64,000 nt of DNA from Micromonospora sp. WMMD1120. GTDB taxonomy: Bacteria > Actinomycetota > Actinomycetes > Mycobacteriales > Micromonosporaceae. Under the pieces are notes generated by a model. That model did no database searches. It was not told where the DNA came from and saw nothing but the letters and a program-made list of their open reading frames with translations. Made by a program: the position numbers and the translations under genes. This document shows, in pieces, positions 41,045 through 49,538 of the stretch. Each line of letters begins with the position of its first letter. Within the stretch, counting starts at the first letter, position 1. The stretch lies in contig NZ_JARUBO010000005.1 in assembly GCF_029626235.1 (NCBI RefSeq), positions 3,194,501-3,258,500 of the forward strand. Direction: 5' to 3'.

Positions 41045-41995
41045 GTGGCGGACGACGACCGCACGCGGGCTGGTGTGCAGGCTGGCGAGGTGCCGCCGAA
41101 GCACCGTCCGCGCGCCATCGCCGCTGGGCAGACCCGCAGCGTGCTGCGCCGTCTCGCCCGTGCCCGGCAGCGTCGGCGCTGGGTGATCGAGGGGATCGCC
41201 GTACTCGCCTGCCTGGTGGCGCTGGTCTCGTACCTGGGCACACGGTCGGGCCCGGAGCCGAGCGACGACCAGGCGGGTCGGCTCGGCGCGCCCGTCGGCG
41301 CGCCCCGGCCCACCGGTCTGCCGGCGGCCGACGGCCGGACCGGCGAGGCGGGTCCGGGGACGCCCGGCCTGCGGCCGCGCCAACGCCCGCCCTCGCCGGA
41401 CCCGACGCCGTCGGCGAGCGCGCCCGCGCCGCCACCGGCCACGCCCGTCGCGCCGGCGTTGTCCGTGCGTCGCGCGGAGATGCCTGCCGGGGTGGACCTC
41501 ACCGCGGTGGGCGTCCGGGACTGGATGCACTGGGGGGAGCGGGGGGGCAGGTCGACGGTCCGCAAGCGGTCCGGCTCCGGGGAGATCATCGACCTGGGCG
41601 GCTCCGGCGACAGGGTCGGGTGGGACGGCAACCAGGAGCACGTCCGCTGGTCCGACGGTTCGCCGGAGCGGTCGACGAACGGCAGCTCCAACGGCGTCTA
41701 CACCTGCGGCCCCGGCAACGGGTTCTCGCTCGCCATCGCGGGCAGCGGTGGGCCGCGTACGGTCCAGCTCTACGGCGGCATCTGGATGGCGCGGGGCCGC
41801 CTGGAGGCGCGGTTGTCCACCGGCGGGCCCGCCAGCACGGTGCGCCTGGAAGACCCCTACACCAGCCAGAGCGCCCAGTTCACCATCCGGTTCACGCTGC
41901 CGAAGGGCGCCCGGCTGCTGCTCAACTGGACCGTCGAGAAGGTCTTCACGCCGCGCTGCGGCAACGTCGGCCTCCAGGCCGTGGCGGTGCGCTGA
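41045..41995 (+). CDS. Membrane-anchored protein with proline-rich linker and beta-rich DWMHWG domain
   Basis: 316 residues from the GTG at 41045, preceded by GGAGGG. One membrane helix (WVIEGIAVLACLVALVSYLG, about 45-64) is followed by a Pro/Ala-rich linker to residue 155, then a compact beta-rich domain: GVDLTAVGVRDWMHWGE, IIDLGGSG, DGSPERSTNGSSNGVYTCGPGNGFSLAI, RTVQLYGGIWMARGRLEARLS. I have seen the DW-x-HWG segment in other actinobacterial surface proteins, but no function is known to me. The N-in, C-out topology suggests a wall-facing binding domain. Confidence 0.75.
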   Translation: MADDDRTRAGVQAGEVPPKHRPRAIAAGQTRSVLRRLARARQRRRWVIEGIAVLACLVALVSYLGTRSGPEPSDDQAGRLGAPVGAPRPTGLPAADGRTGEAGPGTPGLRPRQRPPSPDPTPSASAPAPPPATPVAPALSVRRAEMPAGVDLTAVGVRDWMHWGERGGRSTVRKRSGSGEIIDLGGSGDRVGWDGNQEHVRWSDGSPERSTNGSSNGVYTCGPGNGFSLAIAGSGGPRTVQLYGGIWMARGRLEARLSTGGPASTVRLEDPYTSQSAQFTIRFTLPKGARLLLNWTVEKVFTPRCGNVGLQAVAVR

Positions 41996-42112
41996 CTGAT
42001 CAACCGGTCGCTGTCGGTGGACGCGACGGGACAGTTTGTCCGTCGCGGACCGTCGATGAGGCCGTAACTTTCTGCTGTCCCCATCTCACCATCCAGTGTG
42101 GAGGCAGCGGAG

Positions 42113-42442
42113 ATGAGTAGCAGTGCCACCCACCGCGTCCGTCGCGTCGCCCTGTCCGGCGGTGCCGAAGCGTCCGGGGAGGTTCTTCGCGACATCCCCC
42201 TGCCGCCGTACGTGACGGGCGAGGACGCCCAGTTCGCGGTGCGCGCGGTGGTGGTGCACGCCCCCCGACGGTGGTCCGGCGGCGTGATCTGCCGCAACGA
42301 CGCCAGCCCGCATCCCTGTCGCCTGCACCGCTGGGGCACCCGGGTGCTGGCGCTCCGCGGGCTGCGGGACGCCGAGATCGCCGCGCTCATCGAGCGCGGC
42401 GACCCGACGGCTGTGGTCCCCCCGCCGGACCGTCCGGCCTGA
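42113..42442 (+). CDS. Small conserved CRND-HRWG protein, paralog 2
   Basis: 109 residues from the ATG at 42113, with GCGGAG just upstream. The core FAVRAVVVHAPRRWSGGVICRNDASPHPCRLHRWGTRVLALRGLRDAEIAALIERGDP matches the protein at 35977-36411 nearly residue for residue in the motif parts, with the same C-x(9)-C-x(2)-H. The two genes are 5.7 kb apart and share no other neighbours. Unknown family; possible metal-binding domain. It ends at a terminator shared with the convergent PBP4-type gene. Confidence 0.75.
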   Translation: MSSSATHRVRRVALSGGAEASGEVLRDIPLPPYVTGEDAQFAVRAVVVHAPRRWSGGVICRNDASPHPCRLHRWGTRVLALRGLRDAEIAALIERGDPTAVVPPPDRPA

Positions 42443-42452
42443 GCGCCCGCCG

Positions 42453-42486
42453 GGTCGGGAGACGCGCTCGGGCGCGCCTCCCGACC
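42453..42486. terminator. Bidirectional terminator hairpin
   Basis: GGTCGGGAGACGCGC (42453-42467) pairs with GCGCGCCTCCCGACC (42472-42486) with one mismatch and a four-base loop TCGG. It lies between the stop codons of convergent genes at 42442 and 42492. Confidence 0.75.
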
Positions 42487-42491
42487 GTCGC

Positions 42492-44075
42492 TCAGCAGGT
42501 GATCGGCTTGACCCAGGCGCACTCGACACCCTCGGGGGTCCGGGGGATCTCCGGTACGACCGGCGAGGCCTTCCGCGCCGTCGCCGTGTCGTCGTCACGG
42601 TGCCCGGCGAGCGCCACGGCGATCTGGTCCTCGAGCGGCTTGACCGACGCGGTCAGGTAGTTGTTCAACAGGATCGAGAACGCCAGCAGCCGGCCGTCGG
42701 CGGTGGTGACGTAGCCGGAGAGCCCGGAGACGCCGGTCAGGCTGCCGGTCTTGGCGTGCACGTTGCCCGCCGCCGGTGTGCCGGCCATCCGGCTGCGCAG
42801 GGTGCCGCCGACGAACCGTTCCGGCTGCCCGGCGATCGGCAACGCCGCGTACCAGGTGCCGAACCACGGTTCGGCGCGTACGGCGCGCAGCAGGTCGACG
42901 AACTCCGCCGCCGGGATCAGGTTGCGCCGGGAGAGCCCGGACCCGTCGCGCTGACGCAGAAGGCTGGTGTCCATCCCGGTGTCGGCGACGTACTCGCTGA
43001 TCGCGGTGAGCCCGGCCGACCAGGTCCCCGATCCGGAGAGGACCCGGCCGATCTCCTTGGTCAACACCTCGGCGTGCCCGTTGTTGGAGAGCTTGAGAAA
43101 CGGCGTCATCAGCTCGCCGAGGGTCATCGAGTCGTGCCGCGCCACCGGCTGGGCCGTCTCCGGTGTGGGCTGGCCGAGCACGGTCCGGCCGAGGACGCGG
43201 ACGCCGTGCCGGCGCAGCGCCGCCCGGAACACGTCGGCCGCGTAGCCGGTGGGCTCCCAGACGGTCACCCAGTCGCTGGTCGGCTCGTCGCCGACGGCGA
43301 TCTGGCCGGTCACCACGACGGTGTTGTCGCCGTGGCCGCGTTCGATCGAGATCGAGGTCTCGCCCGTGCTGACCGTCTCGGCGCGGTTGTCGATCCGGAG
43401 GTACCCGGTGGGCGGCGTGGTGGTGACCAGCGGCCGTACGCCGGCCCGGTCGGCCGGTGCGGCGTGCACGATCACCGTGCCGGCGTCGAAGTCCGTGTCC
43501 GGGGCGACGGTCAGCGCCGAGACCTGGGCGGCGTAGTAGTAGGGCTCGTCGTCCCAGGTCCAGTCGGGGCCCAGCCGGGTGCGGTCGTAGCGGGTGTCGT
43601 CGGCGACGAGGTTGCCGGTCACCACCCGTACGCCGTCTGCGGCGACCTGCGCGGCGAGCGCGTCGTAGTCGGTGGCGAGCATTGTCGGGTCACCGCCCCC
43701 GCGCAGGTAGAGGTTGCCGGAGAGCAGGCCGGCACGCCGCTTGCCGCTGGCCTGGACGTCGGTGGTGAACCGGTGGCCCGGTCCGAGCAGTTCGAGGGCC
43801 GCCGTCGAGGTCAGCAGCTTGGTGTTGGAGGCCGGGACCAGTCGCCGGTCGCCGTTGCGGTCGTAGAGCGTCTGCCCGGTGCTGGTGTCGACCACGACCA
43901 CCGATGCCTGCGCGCCGGCCAGCCGGCTGTCGGCGAGGATCGTGTCGATGGTGGCGTGCAGTCGGGTCGTCGCGGGACTGGGCGACTCGGCCGTGGCGCC
44001 GGGCGCGGCGGCGGTGGTCGCGGTGGCGACCAGGGCGAGCAGCGCGAGGGCCCGGGGGAAGTGACGGCGATGCAT
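42492..44075 (-). CDS. dacB: D-alanyl-D-alanine carboxypeptidase/endopeptidase (PBP4 type)
   Basis: 527 residues. A signal peptide (FPRALALLALVATATTAAAPGATA) is followed by the class C penicillin-binding fold. Motifs are SNTK at 83-86 (nucleophile Ser), LKLSNNGHAEV (SxN) and HAKTGSLTGVSGLSGYV (KTG). A long insertion between the first and second motif is the extra domain of DacB enzymes. It trims or cleaves cross-links in peptidoglycan outside the membrane. Gene symbol by family, not by proven orthology. Confidence 0.9.
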   Translation of the reverse strand: MHRRHFPRALALLALVATATTAAAPGATAESPSPATTRLHATIDTILADSRLAGAQASVVVVDTSTGQTLYDRNGDRRLVPASNTKLLTSTAALELLGPGHRFTTDVQASGKRRAGLLSGNLYLRGGGDPTMLATDYDALAAQVAADGVRVVTGNLVADDTRYDRTRLGPDWTWDDEPYYYAAQVSALTVAPDTDFDAGTVIVHAAPADRAGVRPLVTTTPPTGYLRIDNRAETVSTGETSISIERGHGDNTVVVTGQIAVGDEPTSDWVTVWEPTGYAADVFRAALRRHGVRVLGRTVLGQPTPETAQPVARHDSMTLGELMTPFLKLSNNGHAEVLTKEIGRVLSGSGTWSAGLTAISEYVADTGMDTSLLRQRDGSGLSRRNLIPAAEFVDLLRAVRAEPWFGTWYAALPIAGQPERFVGGTLRSRMAGTPAAGNVHAKTGSLTGVSGLSGYVTTADGRLLAFSILLNNYLTASVKPLEDQIAVALAGHRDDDTATARKASPVVPEIPRTPEGVECAWVKPITC

Positions 44076-44142
44076 GCGCTGATGCTGCCATGGAGATATT
44101 CGCCGGAAAAGGACCTTGCACGAAAGAAATTTCCGCCCGCCG

Positions 44143-44859
44143 TCAGGTCGGCCTGCCCACCGACTTCTCGTGCCCGCCCCAGTAGTGCCGTTGCGCCCCC
44201 ATCACCAGTGGCGCGACGAGCGCGGCGAGCGCTCCGCCGAGCAGCGGGAAGACGATGAACACCCAGAGCTGCCGCAGGGCCACGCCACCCTCGAAGACCG
44301 CCGGGCCGAAGGCGCGGGCCGGATTGACGGCGGCGCCGGTGAGCGTCACGCCCACGAGTTGCGTGGCGGCGAGCGCCAACCCGATGGCCACGCCGGCCGT
44401 GCCCGGATTCTCGCTCCGACTCGTCACCACCAGCACGACGAGCACGAACAGGAAGGTCAGCACGAGTTCCAGCACGGCGGCCCCGCCCCGGTTGATGTGC
44501 GCGCCGTACCCGTTCGTGCCCAGCGCCCCGGTCTGGTCCACGACGTCACCCCACCGGGTCAGCGCCCAGAGTCCGAAGGCGGCCACCGTCGCGCCGACGA
44601 ACTGCGCGATCCAGTACGCCACGGCGCCGAGCACAGTGATCTTCCCGGAGAGCAGCACACCCAGCGTCACGGCCGGGTTGACATGGCTGCCGGAGAGCGG
44701 GCCGATCGTGTAGACGAGGGCGAGCAGCACGAACCCGAAGGCCAACGCCACCACCACGACCCCGCCCTGCACCCGCGCGGTGACGGCGCTGCCCACGCCG
44801 AAGAACACCAGCAGCAGGGTGCCGAGGAACTCCGACGCGTACCGGCGAAAGTCGCTCAT
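44143..44859 (-). CDS. Aquaporin / MIP family channel
   Basis: 238 residues from the ATG at 44859. Six membrane helices and both pore motifs are present: HVNPAVTL (NPA at 61-63) and AVNPARAF (NPA at 179-181, with the selectivity Arg at 182). The residues around the second motif fit a water channel (AqpZ-like) more than a glycerol facilitator, as no Asp follows at the NPARD position. It lies 68 bases from the stop of no same-strand gene, so it is probably transcribed alone. Confidence 0.93.
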   Translation of the reverse strand: MSDFRRYASEFLGTLLLVFFGVGSAVTARVQGGVVVVALAFGFVLLALVYTIGPLSGSHVNPAVTLGVLLSGKITVLGAVAYWIAQFVGATVAAFGLWALTRWGDVVDQTGALGTNGYGAHINRGGAAVLELVLTFLFVLVVLVVTSRSENPGTAGVAIGLALAATQLVGVTLTGAAVNPARAFGPAVFEGGVALRQLWVFIVFPLLGGALAALVAPLVMGAQRHYWGGHEKSVGRPT

Positions 44860-44945
44860 GTGCTCAGCGTAAGCGCAGGTCAGGAGGTAGTTGGCCAAAG
44901 TCTGTGATCGGCGCGACGGCGGTGGTCGGGCACACGTCGTACCCG

Positions 44946-46037
44946 ATGAGCGTTGCACCCGACGTGCACACCCACTCCGCGGACGTCGTGGTCATCGGCG
45001 CCGATCAGGCCGGTCTGAGCGCCGGCTACCACCTGCGCCGCACCGGCTTCGCCCCCGGCAGCGGCTTCGTCATCCTCGACGGCGACGCCGGGCCGGGCGG
45101 CGCCTGGCAGCACCGCTGGCCGACGCTCGTCTTCGACCGGGTGCACGGCTTCCACGATCTGCCCGGACTGCCCTTCCCACCCGTCGAGCCGCAGCGCCCC
45201 GCCGCCGAGCAGGTGAGCGCCTACTTCGCCGCGTACGAGCGGGCCTTCGACCTGCCGGTGCGCCGGCCGGTCCGGGTCAGCGCGGTGCGCTCCCGCGCGG
45301 ACCGGCGGCTGGACGTGGAAACCGACCAGGGCCGGTGGACGGCGCGTGCCCTGATCAACGCCACCGGCACCTGGACCCGGCCGTTCTGGCCGCACTACCC
45401 GGGCCGGTCGTCGTTCCGGGGCCGACAGCTGCACACCGCCGACTACCGGGGGCCTGCCGAGTTCGCCGGTCTCCGCGTGGTGGTCGTCGGAGGCGGGACC
45501 TCGGCGGTCCAGTTGCTCGGCGAGATCTCCACCGTCGCGGCGGCGACCACCTGGGTGACCCGCCGACCGCCGCGATTCCGGGACGAGGAGTTCGGCCCCG
45601 AGTTGGGCCGGGAGGCGGTGGCCCGGGTGGACGAGGCGGTCCGGGCCGGCCGCCCGCCGGGCAGCGTCGTGGGTGTGACCGGACTGCCGGTCACCCCCGA
45701 GGTACGCCGACTGCGCGCCCAGGGCGTCCTCGACCGGCTACCCATGTTCGACCGGATCACACCCGACGGGGTGACCTGGTCGGACGGGCGCTCGGTGCCG
45801 GCGGACGTGATCCTCTGGTGCACCGGGTTCCGGGCGGCCATCGACCATCTCGCCCCCCTGGGACTGCGCGGGCCCGGTGGCGGGATCACCATGGACGGCA
45901 CCCGAGTCGTCGCCGACGAGCGGGTACACCTGGTGGGTTACGGCCCGTCGGCGAGCACCATCGGCGCCAACCGGGCCGGCCGCGCCGCCGTGAACGATAT
46001 TCGCGCCTGGCTGACCCCGGCCGCAGCTCTCCACTGA
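44946..46037 (+). CDS. Flavin-containing monooxygenase-like oxidoreductase
   Basis: 363 residues from the ATG at 44946. FAD-binding: VVVIGADQAGLSAGYHLRRTG (a GxGxxG variant, G-A-D-Q-A-G), then GGAWQHRWPTLVFDRVHGFHDLPG. NADPH-binding: RVVVVGGGTSAVQLLGEIS. ATG and WCTGFRAAIDHL correspond to the second FAD contact and the C-terminal family motif. Likely to oxygenate or hydroxylate a small molecule. The first glycine motif has Asp-Gln in place of the usual Ala/Pro-Ser/Ala, so FAD affinity may be altered. Divergent from the aquaporin gene. Confidence 0.85.
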   Translation: MSVAPDVHTHSADVVVIGADQAGLSAGYHLRRTGFAPGSGFVILDGDAGPGGAWQHRWPTLVFDRVHGFHDLPGLPFPPVEPQRPAAEQVSAYFAAYERAFDLPVRRPVRVSAVRSRADRRLDVETDQGRWTARALINATGTWTRPFWPHYPGRSSFRGRQLHTADYRGPAEFAGLRVVVVGGGTSAVQLLGEISTVAAATTWVTRRPPRFRDEEFGPELGREAVARVDEAVRAGRPPGSVVGVTGLPVTPEVRRLRAQGVLDRLPMFDRITPDGVTWSDGRSVPADVILWCTGFRAAIDHLAPLGLRGPGGGITMDGTRVVADERVHLVGYGPSASTIGANRAGRAAVNDIRAWLTPAAALH

Positions 46038-46233
46038 CCTGGCTCTATTTGACGGATGGCCGGCCAGCGGGCACGGTGGGAGTGACGGGGCCGTCAGCTG
46101 CCCCGATATCGATGCGACGGCGACGATGGCCGTACGCCCCTCCCGCCGCCTCGCACGTGTGCTCGTACGCGGCCAACTGTCCGGTCCGCGCGGTGTCCGA
46201 CCGCGAGCCGAGAATCCACGAGGAGTTCCGCCC

Positions 46234-46515
46234 ATGCTCACCATGACCGACAACGCCGTGCTCGTCATCCGTGACCTCGCCAACCAGCAGGACGTCGCGC
46301 AGGACGGTGGGGTGCGGATCGCCGCCGACACCGAGGCGGGCTCGCTGACAGTGGAGTTGGTGTCCGAGCCGGTACAGGGTGACCGGGTGGTGGACAACCA
46401 GGGCGCCCGCATCTTCCTGGACGAGGACGCCGCCCAGTTGCTCGGCGACGCGTCGGTGGACGCCACAGTCGACGACGAGGGCATCATCCAGTTCGGCTTC
46501 ACCGAGAAGCAGTAG
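46234..46515 (+). CDS. HesB/IscA-like protein lacking the cluster cysteines
   Basis: 93 residues from the ATG at 46234, preceded by GGAG. The fold pattern (MTDNAVLVIRDLANQQ, GGVRIAADTEAGSLTVELVSEPVQGDRVVDNQGARIFLDEDAAQLLGDASVDATVD, GIIQFGF) matches the HesB/IscA/ErpA family, but the protein has no cysteine at all, so it cannot bind an Fe-S cluster in the usual way. Such cysteine-free relatives are common in actinomycetes and are annotated as Fe-S assembly or adhesin-like proteins without proof. A conserved structural role is possible. Confidence 0.8.
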   Translation: MLTMTDNAVLVIRDLANQQDVAQDGGVRIAADTEAGSLTVELVSEPVQGDRVVDNQGARIFLDEDAAQLLGDASVDATVDDEGIIQFGFTEKQ

Positions 46516-46521
46516 AAGCCC

Positions 46522-47586
46522 TCAGCGCAACGATCGTCCCCGCTGCGGCCCCTGCCCGGGGTGCCGTCTCGGGGCGCCCTCCGCGGCTGGGTGCAGGAGC
46601 GTGGCCAGCACGTACGCCAGGTGGTGCGACGTGCTCCACGCCGTCCAGTTCGCGGCCGAGCCGGCACCGGCGCCCCGACGGGCCCGGCGCAGCAACTCGT
46701 GGTCGCCCCAGGAGAAGCTGGCGCCCGTACTCGGCCAGTGCGGCGCTGACACCAGCGTGCGGCACAGGTCGGCGAACCGTTCGTCGCCCCGGCCGCCGCG
46801 CCGCGCCCAGCGGTAGACCCACCAACTGTCGTCGTCGGTGTAGCGCACCGTCGGCAACCGGTCGCCCGGATCACCGGCGCCGGACACGGCCGGGTGCACC
46901 CCGTAGTCGCCGTAGTCGACCCCGGCGTCGGCCAGTCGCCGCCAGAGCTGCCAGTCCCAGCGGTCCAGCCGGACCGGCTCGTCGGTGGGCAACCGGGACA
47001 GCGTCGGCGGCATCCCGCCGGCCGCCACCGTCACCGATCGCCAGGCGTGCCGGCGGGCCCAGTCGAGCAGGCGGCGGACCCGGGGCTCGACGGACCGCAC
47101 GTCCGCCGGGCAACACACGTCCGCCGCGTCCACCAGCAGGTCACACTCCTCCGGAGCGAGCGAGGTGAACCGCCAGATCCGTTCCACGGCCGTGGTACTG
47201 GCGTCCGGGCCGGCCCGGTCCCGGGCGGCCCGCAGCCGGATGAGCGCCCGCCTGCCGTACGCCCGCGCCGCCGCGCCGTGCGCCACCAGCCGATGGTCGC
47301 CCTCCGCGAGCCCGATGACCGGCTGCACGGGTACGCCCCAACGGGTCAGCTCCGCCTCGGGGCTGTCGGGGAGCGCGCTGACGTCGACGGCCGGCATCAG
47401 CCCGGGCGGCAGCCGGCGCAGAGCGTCCACAAGGGACCGTTCCTTCGCGCCGACCTCGAGGACCGGGGCGACGAGTGGCGCGGACGTGGGATCGAGATGG
47501 CTCAGGGCCTCCAGCTCGCCTCGTCGGCTCGCGAGGATGGGGCGGTAGACCGGTTGCGCCGCCCGGCCCCCGTGGGCGGGCACCAT
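46522..47586 (-). CDS. Beta family protein
   Basis: 354 residues. The start QPVYRPILASRRGELEALSHL and APVLEVGAKERSLVDALRRLPPG match the Beta protein family, a TIM-barrel-like family named from a phage protein and spread among bacteria. Other segments are RALIRLRAARDR, WRSVTVAAGGMPP, VDYGDYGVHPAVS and a C-terminal half rich in Trp (DDSWWVYRWARRGG). No catalytic residue is assigned. Bacterial members are often next to toxin-antitoxin or restriction genes, but no such gene is beside this one. It is convergent with the IscA-like gene. Confidence 0.75.
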   Translation of the reverse strand: MVPAHGGRAAQPVYRPILASRRGELEALSHLDPTSAPLVAPVLEVGAKERSLVDALRRLPPGLMPAVDVSALPDSPEAELTRWGVPVQPVIGLAEGDHRLVAHGAAARAYGRRALIRLRAARDRAGPDASTTAVERIWRFTSLAPEECDLLVDAADVCCPADVRSVEPRVRRLLDWARRHAWRSVTVAAGGMPPTLSRLPTDEPVRLDRWDWQLWRRLADAGVDYGDYGVHPAVSGAGDPGDRLPTVRYTDDDSWWVYRWARRGGRGDERFADLCRTLVSAPHWPSTGASFSWGDHELLRRARRGAGAGSAANWTAWSTSHHLAYVLATLLHPAAEGAPRRHPGQGPQRGRSLR

Positions 47587-47665
47587 ACTTCAATCTAGCC
47601 AGGTATAACGGCGGGTCCCACTGATGTGGGTCGGAATTCGGCTGCCCGACTGTCGGTTGGGCGAC

Positions 47666-47671
47666 TACGAT
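47666..47671 (+). promoter_or_regulatory. -10 hexamer TACGAT for a leaderless transcript
   Basis: TACGAT ends exactly six bases before the ATG at 47678, with no ribosome binding site. This supports 47678 over the in-frame ATG at 47624 as the start. Confidence 0.5.
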
Positions 47672-47677
47672 CCTCCG

Positions 47678-48556
47678 ATGCTCGCGCCAGCCCACCGTTA
47701 CCGATCCGACGACGAGGACAGCGCACGCTGGATCGGCTTCCCGTTCCGCCCCGGTGACATCGTGATCAGCACCCGGTCCAAGAGCGGCACCACCTGGATG
47801 CAGATGATCTGCGCGGTCCTGGTGCTGGGCACCGCCGACCTTCCGGCGCCGTTGACCGAGCTGTCGCCCTGGCTGGACTGGCTGGTCGAGCCACGGGACA
47901 CCGTGTACGAGCGGCTCGCCGCGCAGCCGCACCGACGGTTCATCAAGACGCACACCCCGCTGGACGGGGTGCCGATGGATCCGCAGGTCAACTACGTGGT
48001 GGTGGCCCGGCACCCGCTGGACATGGCCGTCTCCCTCTATCACCAGGCGGGCAACCTGGACCGGGCCCGCCTCGCCGAGCTGACCGGCCAACCCGCGCCG
48101 ACCGAACCGCCCCGACCGCGCCCGCCGCTGGAAGAGTGGCTGCCAGGCTGGATCCACCGGGAGACCGACCCCCGCGCCGAGCTGGATTCGCTGCCCGGGG
48201 TGCTGCTGCACCTGAATGACGCCTGGGCTCGTCGCCATGAGCCGAACGTCGCGCTGGTGCACTACGACGACCTGCTGACCGATCTGGGAGGCGAGATGCG
48301 CCGGCTCGCCGACCGGTGGGGGTTGCCGGCGCCGGGGCCGGAGCTGGTCGAGGCAGCCACCTTCGGCCGCATGCGGGAACGCGCCGACCGGCTCGCACCG
48401 GACCGGCTCGGCGTGTTCCGGGACCGACAGGCGTTCTTCCGCCAGGGCGGCTCAGGCCAGGGCCGAAGCCTGCTGAACGAGACGGCTCTCGCCCACTACG
48501 AGACACGAGCGCGAACGCTGGCCCCACCAGACCTGCTCACCTGGCTACATCGCTAA
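47678..48556 (+). CDS. Sulfotransferase
   Basis: 292 residues from the ATG at 47678; an in-frame ATG at 47624 is less likely. The PAPS 5'-phosphosulfate loop is STRSKSGTTWMQ near residue 34, and the 3'-phosphate motif is YVVVARHPLDMAVSLYH near 110. The P-loop-like fold with FIKTHTPLDGV (catalytic His region) is standard for cytosolic sulfotransferases. It transfers sulfate from PAPS to a hydroxyl or amine group on a lipid, sugar or secondary metabolite; the acceptor is unknown. It ends before a C-rich tract and a palindromic element. Confidence 0.9.
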   Translation: MLAPAHRYRSDDEDSARWIGFPFRPGDIVISTRSKSGTTWMQMICAVLVLGTADLPAPLTELSPWLDWLVEPRDTVYERLAAQPHRRFIKTHTPLDGVPMDPQVNYVVVARHPLDMAVSLYHQAGNLDRARLAELTGQPAPTEPPRPRPPLEEWLPGWIHRETDPRAELDSLPGVLLHLNDAWARRHEPNVALVHYDDLLTDLGGEMRRLADRWGLPAPGPELVEAATFGRMRERADRLAPDRLGVFRDRQAFFRQGGSGQGRSLLNETALAHYETRARTLAPPDLLTWLHR

Positions 48557-48601
48557 ACCCCGAACCCTCCCCGCGCCCGGCACGCCACCCTCTCTCTCCG
48601 C

Positions 48602-48674
48602 GCCGATCTTGCACGTTCGGTCGGCGTTTCGCGTGGGACATCCCTTATGCGGGGACAGGAAGTGCAAGATCGCG
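48602..48674. repeat. Palindromic element, CGATCTTGCAC family, copy 2
   Basis: CGATCTTGCAC (48604-48614) pairs with GTGCAAGATCG (48662-48672). The interior is only weakly self-complementary. It follows the sulfotransferase stop by 45 bases across a C-rich tract. Confidence 0.82.
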
Positions 48675-48937
48675 GGGGTGGGGGTGGGTCGGGCATGAGC
48701 GCGCGGCGCCGTTTCGACTGGTGTCGTCACGTCGCCGCGCTCTGGCCGTCTCCCACCATCGCAGCCGTTCGGCGGTACGCCAGCGGGGACCTGGCTCGAC
48801 CGGCCATACCGGTCGGTCGGAAGTGACGATCCCCGGTGGGCGCGGATCCAAACCCGCCGACCGCGGCAAGTTCCACCATCTGCGTGTCACGGCGTATGCC
48901 CCGGCTGTGGACGGGCCATCCGGGCCGCACCGGTCGG

Positions 48938-49014
48938 TGATCCACTCGAGTTCCTTGAAATCGCGGTGTCCAGGCGTGATTGATGCCGCGACTTCAGGAA
49001 AGTCGAGTCGATCA
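48938..49014. repeat. Palindromic element, TTGATC(G/C)ACTCG family, copy 3
   Basis: The left arm TGATCCACTCGAGTTCCTTG continues with AAATCGCGGTGTC. The reverse complement of the right arm reads TGATCGACTCGACTTTCCTG and AAGTCGCGGCATC, so the arms pair over about 33 bases with few mismatches. This is the best preserved copy. Confidence 0.82.
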
Positions 49015-49085
49015 AGAAGCCTGCGACAGCCGGGATGGGCTGCGCCGCAGGGAGCGTCCCGGCGTGGCGCGGGGTGTGACGGGGT

Positions 49086-49490
49086 ATGAGCGGGGGCATG
49101 GAGCATTTCACTATCGCTACGGTCGCCGAGCAGAGCCCGGATTTCCGGCGGGTGCTCTGGACCGGTGAGCACACCCAGTTGGTGATCATGACCATCCCCG
49201 CCGGCGGTGAGATCGGCGAGGAGGTGCACGAGGGCATCGACCAGATCCTGACCTTCGTCAGCGGTGTCGGCGAGGCCCGGGTGGCCGGGGAGAAGCAGGA
49301 GGTCGTCGCGGGCGACCTGGTTGTGGTTCCGGCCGGCACCAAGCACAACTTCGTCAACACCGGGCCCAACCCGCTGGTGCTGTACACCGTCTACGGGCCG
49401 CCGGAGCACGCCGACCAGGCCGTACACCGGACCAAGGAGGAGGCGGACGCGGCCGAGGAGGCGGGCGAGGACGAGCCACCGACGCAGTGA
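49086..49490 (+). CDS. Cupin-domain protein
   Basis: 134 residues; an ATG four codons later (49098) is an alternative start. A single cupin barrel: GGEIGEEVHEGIDQILTFVSGVGEARVAGEKQEV is motif 1 (Glu, His, Glu and Gln ligands for a metal), and VVPAGTKHNFVNTG is motif 2 with the second metal His. The acidic C-terminus is probably flexible. Conserved single-domain cupins of this type have varied or unknown function. It precedes the GH15 gene by 48 bases on the same strand. Confidence 0.88.
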   Translation: MSGGMEHFTIATVAEQSPDFRRVLWTGEHTQLVIMTIPAGGEIGEEVHEGIDQILTFVSGVGEARVAGEKQEVVAGDLVVVPAGTKHNFVNTGPNPLVLYTVYGPPEHADQAVHRTKEEADAAEEAGEDEPPTQ

Positions 49491-49538
49491 TCCGTCCGGC
49501 GGCTGTCTGATCCGGGCCGTTGCGGGTACCCGCGGCGG

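Larger units (their letters stand above)
48557..49085. other. Intergenic region with two palindromic elements
   Basis: No credible gene. It holds a C-rich tract (48557-48600), a CGATCTTGCAC palindrome (48602-48674), about 260 bases with no feature I can name, a TTGATC palindrome (48938-49014) and the cupin promoter. Long reading frames on the minus strand across this area are antisense to the GH15 gene and have arginine- and proline-biased composition. Confidence 0.6.

Noticed and set aside
40166..41641. Minus-strand 491-codon frame opposite the pentapeptide-repeat and DWMHWG genes
   Set aside because: It is antisense to two well-supported genes and its composition is that of a GC shadow.
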